Source of the DNA: Rubrivivax sp.
Lineage (GTDB): Bacteria; Pseudomonadota; Gammaproteobacteria; Burkholderiales; Burkholderiaceae_C
Direction: 5' to 3'
NCBI GenBank assembly: GCA_030693565.1
Contig: JAUYAJ010000126.1
Location: 1-6,369, forward strand
Length of the DNA stretch: 6,369 nucleotides
This document shows, in pieces, positions 1 through 4,960 of the stretch. Positions within the stretch are counted from its first letter, which is position 1. Each line of letters starts with the position of its first letter. The position numbers and the translations under genes were made by a program. The notes under the pieces were generated by a model that saw only the letters and a program-made list of their open reading frames with translations, did no database searches and was not told where the DNA came from.

Positions 1-394
1 CGCGCCGCAGTCCACCGTGGCCACCGTCGAGCTGCCACGCCAGGGCGCCGCCGCGGCCAGCGCCGCGCTGGCGCGGGTGATCTACTTCGACTTCGACAGC
101 TTCGTGCTGAAGGACGAGTTCAAGTCCCTGGTCGACAGCCATGCGCGCGCGCTGGCCGCCAACCGCGCCAAGCGCGTCACCGTCGAAGGCCACACCGACG
201 AGCGCGGCGGCCGCGAGTACAACCTGGCGCTGGGGCAAAAGCGTGCCGAAGCCGTCGCCAAGACCTTGACGCTGCTGGGCGTCAACGAAGCGCAGATCGA
301 CGCCGTCAGTTTTGGCGAAGAGCGCCCCGCGGTCCAGGGCAATGACGAAGCGGCCTGGGCCAAGAACCGGCGCGCCGAACTGAAGGACCGCTGA
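1..394 (+). CDS. pal: Peptidoglycan-associated lipoprotein Pal, C-terminal part (5' end outside window)
   Basis: Pal is an outer-membrane lipoprotein that binds peptidoglycan non-covalently and works with TolA and TolB to pull the outer membrane inward at division. The frame is open from base 2 to the TGA at 392-394 and gives 130 residues, most of an OmpA-like domain. Diagnostic stretches are VIYFDFDS (strand 1), TVEGHTDERG, and NLALGQKRAEAV. The Asp of HTDERG and the Arg of QKRAEAV sit at the family positions that contact meso-diaminopimelate. The in-frame GTG at 17 is internal, because a full Pal needs a signal peptide and lipobox, which must lie upstream of the window. The protein ends with the usual NRRAELK. 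cpoB/ybgF follows after one base, the standard tol-pal order, so tolB is expected just upstream. Family identity is certain for practical purposes; only the N-terminus is missing. Confidence 0.96.
   Translation, partial: APQSTVATVELPRQGAAAASAALARVIYFDFDSFVLKDEFKSLVDSHARALAANRAKRVTVEGHTDERGGREYNLALGQKRAEAVAKTLTLLGVNEAQIDAVSFGEERPAVQGNDEAAWAKNRRAELKDR
382..387 (+). promoter_or_regulatory. Ribosome binding site of cpoB/ybgF inside the end of pal
   Basis: GAAGGA lies 8 bases before the ATG at 396, within the last codons of pal. It supports 396 over the in-frame ATG at 408 as the start. With only one base between the pal stop and this start, translation of the two genes is probably coupled. Confidence 0.6.
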
Positions 395-395
395 C

Positions 396-1235
396 ATGTC
401 GACCCTGATGCGTGGCCAAGGCCTGCGGCGTTGCGCCGCCACGCTGGCTCTGGGGCTGGCGGCTGCTGCGGCCCAGGCCGGCCTGTTCGACGACGAAGAA
501 GCGCGCAAGGCCATCATCGAGCTGCGCGCCCGGGTGGCGCAGAACGATGAAGCGGCCAAGGCCCGCAGCGCCGAACAGGCGGCGGCGCACAAGCAACTGG
601 CCGAACAGATGGCCAGCCAGCTGACCAGCCAGGTCAACGACAACTTCACCGCACTGCGCCGCAGTTTGCTGGAGCTGAACAACCAGCTCGAGGCCATGCG
701 CGGCGATATCGCCCGCCTGCGCGGCAGCGACGAGCAGCTGCTGCGCGACGTCGCCGAACTGCAGCGCCAGCAAAAAGACATCGCCCAGGCCTTGGACGAC
801 AGGCTGCGCAAGCTCGAGCCTGCGAAAGTGACGCTGGACGGCAGCGAGTTCGTCGCCACACCGGAAGAAAAGCGCGGCTACGAGCAAGCCATCGCCACCT
901 TGCGCGAAGGCGACTTCGACAAGTCGGTGGCCGCGCTCGCCAGCTTCCAGCGCCGCTACCCCGGCAGCGGCTATGCCGACTCGGTGCGCTTTTGGCTCGG
1001 CAACGCCCTTTACGGCAAGCGTGACTACAAAGAGGCGGTCGGCGCCTTCCGCGCCTTCGTAGCCGCGTCGCCCCAGCACCCGCGTGCCCCTGAGGCGATG
1101 CTGGCGCTGGCGAACAGCCAGGTCGAAATGAAAGACGGGCGTTCGGCGCGCAAGACGCTCGAGGACTTGATGAAGGCCTACCCGCAGTCCGAGGCCGCGG
1201 TGGCCGGCAAAGAGCGGCTGGCGTCGATCAAGTAG
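396..1235 (+). CDS. cpoB: Tol-Pal system protein CpoB (YbgF): secreted, coiled coil plus TPR
   Basis: CpoB is a periplasmic protein that in E. coli links the Tol-Pal machine with the PBP1B/LpoB peptidoglycan synthase during constriction. The 279-residue product has a basic N-terminus, a hydrophobic core at about 15-27 and a likely signal-peptidase cleavage after AQA at residue 28, leaving GLFDDEEAR as mature start; GLFDD-like starts are usual for the family. Residues about 41-140 are Q/E/A/L-rich with heptad spacing, matching the trimerising coiled coil. Residues about 159-279 form the TPR domain, with repeats around EKRGYEQAIATLREGDF, RFWLGNALYGKRDYKEAV and EAMLALANSQVEMKDG. Length and order fit YbgF of beta- and gammaproteobacteria. 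The start follows the pal stop by one base and has a good ribosome binding site. A 47-base gap follows, so the tol-pal unit probably ends here. Confidence 0.95.
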   Translation: MSTLMRGQGLRRCAATLALGLAAAAAQAGLFDDEEARKAIIELRARVAQNDEAAKARSAEQAAAHKQLAEQMASQLTSQVNDNFTALRRSLLELNNQLEAMRGDIARLRGSDEQLLRDVAELQRQQKDIAQALDDRLRKLEPAKVTLDGSEFVATPEEKRGYEQAIATLREGDFDKSVAALASFQRRYPGSGYADSVRFWLGNALYGKRDYKEAVGAFRAFVAASPQHPRAPEAMLALANSQVEMKDGRSARKTLEDLMKAYPQSEAAVAGKERLASIK

Positions 1236-1249
1236 TGCCCCGCGTCGGC

Positions 1250-1267
1250 GGCCGGACAAGCCCGGCC
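1250..1267. other. GC-rich inverted repeat between cpoB and the transporter gene
   Basis: GGCCGG at 1250-1255 pairs with CCGGCC at 1262-1267 around a 6-base loop, giving a 6-bp stem. No T-run follows, so it is not a canonical intrinsic terminator. It sits 3 bases upstream of a -10-like element, so it could mark the end of the tol-pal transcript or act as an operator. In DNA this GC-rich a 6-bp dyad may also be chance. Confidence 0.3.
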
Positions 1268-1270
1268 TCC

Positions 1271-1276
1271 TAGAAT
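1271..1276 (+). promoter_or_regulatory. Probable -10 element of the transporter-tcdA unit; likely leaderless start
   Basis: TAGAAT matches the sigma-70 -10 consensus TATAAT at five of six positions and stands out in GC-rich DNA. Its last base is 6 bases before the ATG at 1283, so transcription would start at or within a base or two of the A of the start codon. There is no Shine-Dalgarno-like sequence between it and the ATG. No good -35 hexamer is visible at the right distance. The call rests on the -10 match, its place in a 47-base gap and the absence of any other start signal. Confidence 0.5.
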
Positions 1277-1282
1277 CGCCCG

Positions 1283-2398
1283 ATGCAAGAGATCGACGTT
1301 TCCGCGCTCACGGCGCAGGTGCTGTGGGCCGCGTTCGCGCTCGCCGTGGCCTTTGGCGCCATCGCCCAGCGCACCCACTTCTGCACCATGGGCGCGGTGG
1401 CCGACATCGTCAACATCGGCGACTGGACGCGCATGCGCATGTGGTTGCTCGCCATCGGCGTGGCGATGATCGGCTTCAACGCCATGGTGGCGCTGGGCTG
1501 GGTCGAAGCCGGCCAGAGCATCTACGCATCGCCGCGGCTGCTGTGGTTGTCCAACATCGTCGGCGGACTCTTGTTCGGCATCGGCATGGTGCTGGCCTCG
1601 GGCTGTGGCAGCAAGACCCTGGTGCGCATCGGCGGCGGCAGCCTGAAGGCCATGGTGGTGTTCGCCGTGCTGGCCATCAGCGCCTACGCAACACTGCGCG
1701 GCGTCACCGCCGTGGCGCGTGTCGCCACCCTCGAGACCGTCGACCTGACGCTGGCCAGTGGGCAGGACCTGCCGTCCATGCTGGCCGCCGCGACAGGCTG
1801 GTCGCGCGCCTGGCTGGCCTTGGTGGTCGGTGGTGGCCTGGGCGCGCTGCTGATCGGCTTCGTGCTCGCGCGCCGCGAAGGGCGCAGCGCCGAAGTGCTG
1901 GCCGCAGGCCTGGGCATCGGCGCCGTGGTCGTGGGTGTGTGGTGGGTTTCGGGCCGGCTGGGTTATGTCGCCGAACACCCGCTGACGCTGGAACAGGTGT
2001 TCCTGGCCACCGCGTCGCAGCGCATGGAGTCGCTCAGCTTCGTCGCCCCGATCGCCTCCACGATGGACTGGCTGATCCTCTTCAGCGACAAGAGCAAGGT
2101 GCTCAACGTCGGCATCGTGACCACGCTGGGCGTCATCAGTGGCTCGGCCTTGATGGCGCTGGCCACGCGCAGCTTCTACTGGGAAGGCTTTGGTGGCGTC
2201 GAGGACACGGCCAACCACCTCGTCGGCGCCGTGCTGATGGGCGTGGGTGGCATCACCGCCATGGGTTGCACAGTGGGCCAGGGCCTGTCCGGTGTCTCCA
2301 CCCTGGCCCTGGGCAGTTTCCTGGCGCTGGCCGGCATCATCGCCGGCGCCGTGATCGGCCTGCGCTACCAGGTCTGGCGGCTGGAGCGCATGGTGTGA
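1283..2398 (+). CDS. YeeE/YedE-family membrane transporter (thiosulfate/sulfur-compound uptake type)
   Basis: This 371-residue polytopic inner-membrane protein belongs to the YeeE/YedE (Sulf_transp) family. Characterised members such as TsuA/YeeE take up thiosulfate by passing it along conserved cysteines. About nine to ten hydrophobic segments are visible. The two family half-repeats are recognisable: RTHFCTMGA with Cys34, the ASGCGSKTLVRIGGGS motif with Cys108, and in the second half AMGCTVGQGLSGVSTLALGS with Cys329. These three cysteines match the family's transport cysteines, so it looks functional. Length fits the full two-repeat form (E. coli YeeE is about 350). No TusA/YeeD-like sulfur carrier lies beside it in this window, though one often accompanies the family; the next gene is tcdA, sharing one base at TGATG. 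The ATG at 1283 is chosen because the hydrophobic N-terminus follows at once and no upstream start is plausible. Family is near certain; the substrate is inferred. Confidence 0.9.
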   Translation: MQEIDVSALTAQVLWAAFALAVAFGAIAQRTHFCTMGAVADIVNIGDWTRMRMWLLAIGVAMIGFNAMVALGWVEAGQSIYASPRLLWLSNIVGGLLFGIGMVLASGCGSKTLVRIGGGSLKAMVVFAVLAISAYATLRGVTAVARVATLETVDLTLASGQDLPSMLAAATGWSRAWLALVVGGGLGALLIGFVLARREGRSAEVLAAGLGIGAVVVGVWWVSGRLGYVAEHPLTLEQVFLATASQRMESLSFVAPIASTMDWLILFSDKSKVLNVGIVTTLGVISGSALMALATRSFYWEGFGGVEDTANHLVGAVLMGVGGITAMGCTVGQGLSGVSTLALGSFLALAGIIAGAVIGLRYQVWRLERMV

Positions 2399-3231
2399 TG
2401 GCAGTGGCTGACGACGTCGATGTCGCTGATGCCGAGCGGCGCTTTGGCGGCTTGCGCCGCCTGCATGGCGATGCTGGATACGAACGGCTGCGCGCCGCCC
2501 GTGTGGCGGTCGTCGGTGTCGGCGGCGTGGGCTCGTGGGCGGCTGAAGCGCTGGCGCGCTGCGGCGTGGCGCAGCTGGTGCTGATCGACCTCGACCATGT
2601 CTCCGAATCGAACATCAACCGCCAGGTGCAGGCCTTAGGGCGCAGCATCGGCCAGGCCAAGGTGCTGGCCTTGGCCGAACGGGTGGCCGACATCCATCCG
2701 GGCTGCCAGGTGCTGACGGTGGAGGAGTTCGTCAGCGCCGACAACTGGCCGGCGCTGCTGCCCGCGCCGGTGGACCTGGTCATCGACGCCTGCGACCAGG
2801 TGCGCGCCAAGCTGGCGTTGGCCGCATGGAGCCGCGAGTCCGGCGTGGCGCTGGTCTGCGTCGGCGCCGCTGGGGGCAAGAGCCTGGCGCACAAGGTCGA
2901 TGTCGACGACCTGGCCGATGTCAGCCATGACCCGCTGCTGGCCAGTTTGCGCCAGCGCCTGCGCAAGCAGCATGGCGCGCCGGGCAAAGGGCCGATGGGG
3001 CTGCGCTGCGTCTTTTCGCGCGAGAGCGTGCGCCAGCCGGCGCAGGCCTGCGACGTCGACGGCAGCTTGAACTGCCATGGCTATGGCTCCACCGTGACCG
3101 TCACCGCCACCTTCGGCATGGTGGCTGCGGGCGAGGCGATTTCGCAACTCCTGGCGCTGCAGTCGACCCCCGCCCTAGCGCCGAGCGGTGATTTCCAGCT
3201 ACAATCTGAGGCTCTGCGGACGGGTCGTTAG
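2398..3231 (+). CDS. tcdA: tRNA threonylcarbamoyladenosine dehydratase TcdA (CsdL/YgdL), E1-like
   Basis: TcdA uses ATP to dehydrate t6A at position 37 of tRNAs reading ANN codons, forming cyclic ct6A. It is a soluble, ThiF/MoeB/E1-like protein. The 277-residue product shows the Rossmann nucleotide loop VVGVGGVGSWAAEAL (residues 38-52), the LIDLDHVSESNINRQ motif (62-76), GQAKV (85-89), VIDACDQVRAK (128-138), the VGAAGGK turn (155-161), and LNCHGYGSTVTVTATFGMVAAGEA (225-246), which carries the Cys226 region conserved in the family. E. coli TcdA is 268 residues, so length is normal. The start ATG at 2398 shares its A with the transporter stop (TGATG); a GGAG at 2383-2386 is a possible ribosome binding site. 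The stop TAG at 3229-3231 lies inside the following tRNA-Lys gene, and the last codons include CTA and TCT, unusual here and probably forced by the tRNA promoter. E. coli CsdL works with the CsdA-CsdE desulfurase, which is not seen here. Confidence 0.93.
   Translation: MAVADDVDVADAERRFGGLRRLHGDAGYERLRAARVAVVGVGGVGSWAAEALARCGVAQLVLIDLDHVSESNINRQVQALGRSIGQAKVLALAERVADIHPGCQVLTVEEFVSADNWPALLPAPVDLVIDACDQVRAKLALAAWSRESGVALVCVGAAGGKSLAHKVDVDDLADVSHDPLLASLRQRLRKQHGAPGKGPMGLRCVFSRESVRQPAQACDVDGSLNCHGYGSTVTVTATFGMVAAGEAISQLLALQSTPALAPSGDFQLQSEALRTGR
3200..3205 (+). promoter_or_regulatory. Probable -10 element of the tRNA-Lys pair, inside tcdA
   Basis: TACAAT matches five of six positions of the -10 consensus and ends 16 bases before the first base of the tRNA. 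Predicted transcription would start near 3212, leaving a leader of about 10 bases for RNase P to remove. It falls in tcdA codons CTA-CAA-TCT, which are unlike the G/C-ending codons around them, as expected if promoter function constrains the DNA. The -35 region is poor (TAGCGC at 3176-3181, 18 bases upstream). Confidence 0.55.
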
Positions 3232-3297
3232 CTCAGTCGGTAGAGCAGCGGACTTTTAATCCGTTGGTCGCGTGTTCGAGTCACGCACGACCCACCA
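3222..3297 (+). tRNA. tRNA-Lys, anticodon UUU
   Basis: A complete 76-base cloverleaf with encoded CCA. The acceptor stem GGGTCGT pairs perfectly with ACGACCC at 3287-3293. U8-A9 are at 3229-3230, the D stem is GCTC/GAGC, and the anticodon stem GCGGA/TCCGT closes the loop CTTTTAA, with anticodon TTT at 3255-3257 and A37 at 3258. The T stem GCGTG/CACGC encloses TTCGAGT. It decodes AAA and AAG lysine codons. A37 in an ANN-reading tRNA is the site for t6A and its cyclic form. Its first 10 bases overlap the end of tcdA, and its bases 8-10 are the tcdA stop codon. The second tRNA-Lys begins 17 bases after the CCA, so both are probably one transcript. Confidence 0.97.
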
Positions 3298-3314
3298 TAC
3301 GCAAACAGGTTCCG

Positions 3315-3390
3315 GGGCTCTTAGCTCAGTTGGTAGAGCAGCGGACTCTTAATCCGTTGGTCGAGTGTTCGAGTCACTCAGGGCCCACCA
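3315..3390 (+). tRNA. tRNA-Lys, anticodon CUU
   Basis: A second complete 76-base cloverleaf with encoded CCA. The acceptor stem GGGCTCT pairs with AGGGCCC, with one U-G wobble at pair 5-68. D and anticodon stems are the same as in the upstream copy, the anticodon loop is CTCTTAA with anticodon CTT at 3348-3350, and the T stem is GAGTG/CACTC. It reads AAG, the usual lysine codon in GC-rich genomes. It differs from the UUU copy at 9 of 76 positions. Pairs 4-69, 6-67 and 50-64 have changed on both sides, so both copies are kept functional. A strong hairpin begins 5 bases after its CCA. Confidence 0.96.
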
Positions 3391-3395
3391 AACCA

Positions 3396-3431
3396 ATCAA
3401 CGGCTTAGGCGGTTTCGTCTAGGCCGTTGGT
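3396..3431 (+). terminator. Strong hairpin just after the tRNA-Lys pair (possible terminator or 3' boundary)
   Basis: Bases 3396-3411 pair without interruption with 3416-3431 around the loop GTTT, giving 16 pairs. Three of them (3397-3430, 3405-3422, 3409-3418) are G-U in + strand RNA and would be A/C mismatches in the opposite strand. The structure therefore favours RNA made from the tRNA strand. It begins 5 bases after the encoded CCA. No T-run follows (GTCCGTCCGG), so it is not a canonical intrinsic terminator; it may stop polymerase with help, or protect or define the 3' end of the tRNA precursor. Confidence 0.5.
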
Positions 3432-3882
3432 CCGTCCGGCGTTGGCGCAGCGCTCGACCATCGCCGCAGTCTTGCGGGGGCCCGGCCCATGCGCTGTGCG
3501 CCCTAGGCTCAAGCGCCCAGCTCGTTTTCCTGCCCAACAGCGTCCTGTGACGCCTGCAGCAATGGATTGCGTCGCGGCAACGCAGCCGGGGCGGGCGCAG
3601 CCGATGCCGGCGCAAAGCGGTGGTCTCTGTGCGGTGCACGAAGGCGACGGCCGGGGTGCCGCGCCAGCCCTGCGCCAAGTCTTGTTGCCCAGCCCCGGCG
3701 CTGTGGCCGCTGATCGCTGGCACCTTGCAGGAACGGCCGCGCTGATTCGGTTCGGCCGCGCAAGTTCCGCCTTGCTGCGCCTGCTGCGAACCCGTATTGC
3801 CTTGGTCTGACCGGCCTGCGAGCATTCGCCCCGCACGTCTGCTGAAGAGTCCGCCAGTGACCCCGGCAGTCGCGCAAGCGTG

Positions 3883-3909
3883 GCCAACCAGCATCCTGTG
3901 CTGGCTGGC
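3883..3909. other. Hairpin in the leader region of the receptor gene
   Basis: GCCAACCAGCA at 3883-3893 pairs with TGCTGGCTGGC at 3899-3909 around a 5-base loop. The only flaw is an A/C mismatch (3887/3905) in + strand RNA, which becomes a G-U pair in minus-strand RNA. It ends 34 bases before the receptor ATG. It could be a leader structure, an operator-like dyad or part of an antisense transcript; no T-run follows on either strand. Confidence 0.35.
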
Positions 3910-3932
3910 GCGTGGCTTCCCACAACGACAGC

Positions 3933-3937
3933 GGAGA
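3933..3937 (+). promoter_or_regulatory. Ribosome binding site that sets the receptor start
   Basis: GGAGA lies 6 bases before the ATG at 3944. The frame is open further upstream to a possible start at 3797, but that extension encodes no sensible sequence. A typical signal peptide begins right at 3944, so this site fixes the start. Confidence 0.7.
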
Positions 3938-3943
3938 CAAACC

Positions 3944-4930
3944 ATGGCCTCTTCACACTTCAAGCGTGGCGCAGCCGCGTCGCTGGTGGCGCTGGCCGCC
4001 ATCACGGCGGCGTCGGGCGCTGCCGCGCAGGCCTGGCCCGCGGCCAAGCCCATCCGGCTCATCGTCAACTTCCCGGCTGGCGGTTCGCCCGACATCATTG
4101 CGCGCGCAGTGGCGGGCCCGCTGTCGCAGGCGCTGGGGCAGACGGTGGTGGTCGACAACCGCTCGGGTGCCGGCGGCATCGTCGGTTCTGACGCGGCGGC
4201 CAAGTCCGCGCCCGATGGCTACACCTTCCTGCTGTCGTCGGGCAGCGCGATGTCCATCGTGCCGCACATCACCCCCAAGCTGCCGTTCGATCCCAACAAG
4301 GATCTGGTGCCGGTGGCCGCCGGCGCGCGCTTGGAGCTGTTCCTGGTGTCGCGCGCCGAACTGCCCTTCACCAACTACGCCGACTTCGTCAAGCATGTGA
4401 AGGCCAACCCGGGGCGTCTGAGCTATGGGTCGCCGGGCAATGGCACCTCGCCCCACATCGCCGGCGAAATGCTCAAGTCCCAGGCCGGCTTGTTCAGCGT
4501 TCACATCCCCTACCGGGGCTCGGGCGCGGCGCTGCAAGACATGCTGGCCGGCAACATCGACTACGCCTTCGATCCCGGCATTGCCTTTCAGCACATCAAG
4601 TCCGGCAAGCTGCGCCTGCTGGCCATGGGCAGCGCCAAGCGCTCGCACTTGTACCCGGACACGCCGACGCTGGCCGAACTGGGGCTGACCGGCTTCGACA
4701 CCGGCACCACCCATGGTTTCTGGGCGCCGGCGGGCACGCCGCCAGCGATCGTCGAACGCTTGAATCGCGAGATCAACCGCGCGCTGACCTTGCAGCCAGT
4801 GGTCGACGCGATCCGCGCCCTCGGCGCCGACCCGACGCCGATGAGCGCGGCCGACTTCGGCCAGCTGATCCAGAGCGACAGCCGGCGCTACATGGCCATC
4901 ATCAAGGAACGCAAGATCAGCCAGGACTGA
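3944..4930 (+). CDS. Bug-family (TctC-like) periplasmic solute-binding receptor
   Basis: Bug proteins are periplasmic receptors, some feeding tripartite tricarboxylate (TctABC) transporters, and bind carboxylates or other small polar compounds. The 328-residue product has a signal peptide (basic FKR, hydrophobic 10-24) with probable cleavage after AAAQA at residue 30. Family signatures follow: IRLIVNFPAGGSPDIIAR (37-54; PAGGSPD is the ligand-site loop), VVVDNRSGAGGIVGSDAAAK (68-87), APDGYTFLLSS, LSYGSPGNGTSPHIAGEM, HIPYRGSGAALQDMLAGNIDYAFD, and a C-terminal FWAPAGTPPAIVERLN. Length is standard. The start is the ATG with GGAGA upstream, rejecting the longer frame from 3797. No TctA or TctB membrane gene is adjacent, which is common for Bug genes in Burkholderiales, so the ligand cannot be read from context. 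It is bounded by a long gap before and an 82-base gap after, so it is probably its own transcript. Confidence 0.93.
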   Translation: MASSHFKRGAAASLVALAAITAASGAAAQAWPAAKPIRLIVNFPAGGSPDIIARAVAGPLSQALGQTVVVDNRSGAGGIVGSDAAAKSAPDGYTFLLSSGSAMSIVPHITPKLPFDPNKDLVPVAAGARLELFLVSRAELPFTNYADFVKHVKANPGRLSYGSPGNGTSPHIAGEMLKSQAGLFSVHIPYRGSGAALQDMLAGNIDYAFDPGIAFQHIKSGKLRLLAMGSAKRSHLYPDTPTLAELGLTGFDTGTTHGFWAPAGTPPAIVERLNREINRALTLQPVVDAIRALGADPTPMSAADFGQLIQSDSRRYMAIIKERKISQD

Positions 4931-4960
4931 CGGGCGGCGTCGACATGAGGCGGTCGCGGC

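Larger units (their letters stand above)
3391..3943. other. Long intergenic stretch after the tRNA-Lys pair, no convincing gene
   Basis: About 550 bases between the second tRNA and the receptor gene. Open frames exist on both strands (for example + 3427-3810 and - 3405-3956), but their products are rich in Arg, Ala, Pro and Gly, show no family motif I recognise, overlap one another and lack good ribosome binding sites. Visible structure is a 16-pair hairpin at 3396-3431, a direct repeat CGGCCGCGC at 3734-3742 and 3753-3761, and a hairpin at 3883-3909. I found no copy of the tRNA 3' end that would mark an integrated element and no integrase remnant. It may hold the leader and promoter of the downstream gene, a small RNA, or a decayed gene. 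Confidence 0.5.

Noticed and set aside
306..1259. Long minus-strand open frame opposite pal and cpoB (317 codons)
   Set aside because: It mirrors strongly recognised coding sequence on the + strand; its product is low-complexity and has no family motifs. Long antisense frames are expected at this GC content.
1178..2218. Minus-strand open frame opposite the transporter (346 codons)
   Set aside because: The product is rich in His, Asp, Gly and Gln, typical of the antisense of a membrane-protein gene; no recognisable domain.
1324..2397. Upstream in-frame extension of tcdA across the transporter gene
   Set aside because: The extension is an Arg/His/Gly-rich out-of-frame reading of the transporter. 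The conserved TcdA start region begins at the ATG at 2398.
3222..3390. The two tRNAs as direct repeats of an attachment site or CRISPR-like repeat
   Set aside because: The repeats are two complete cloverleaf tRNAs with different anticodons; similarity is explained by paralogy.
3365..3550. Small + strand open frame starting inside tRNA-Lys(CUU)
   Set aside because: Its start lies in the T arm of the tRNA and it runs through the hairpin; the product is Arg/Ser-rich with no similarity I recognise.
3734..3761. Direct repeat CGGCCGCGC, two copies 19 bases apart
   Set aside because: Nine bases of pure G/C in GC-rich DNA, with only two copies and no further periodicity; too easily explained by chance.
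3797..3943. Upstream extension of the receptor gene to an earlier start
   Set aside because: It would bury the signal peptide 49 residues inside the protein; the ATG at 3944 has a good ribosome binding site and a normal secretion signal.
3405..3956. Minus-strand frames in the gap after the tRNAs (for example 183 codons)
   Set aside because: Three overlapping frames on both strands compete, none has recognisable motifs, plausible composition or a ribosome binding site. Kept as unexplained DNA.
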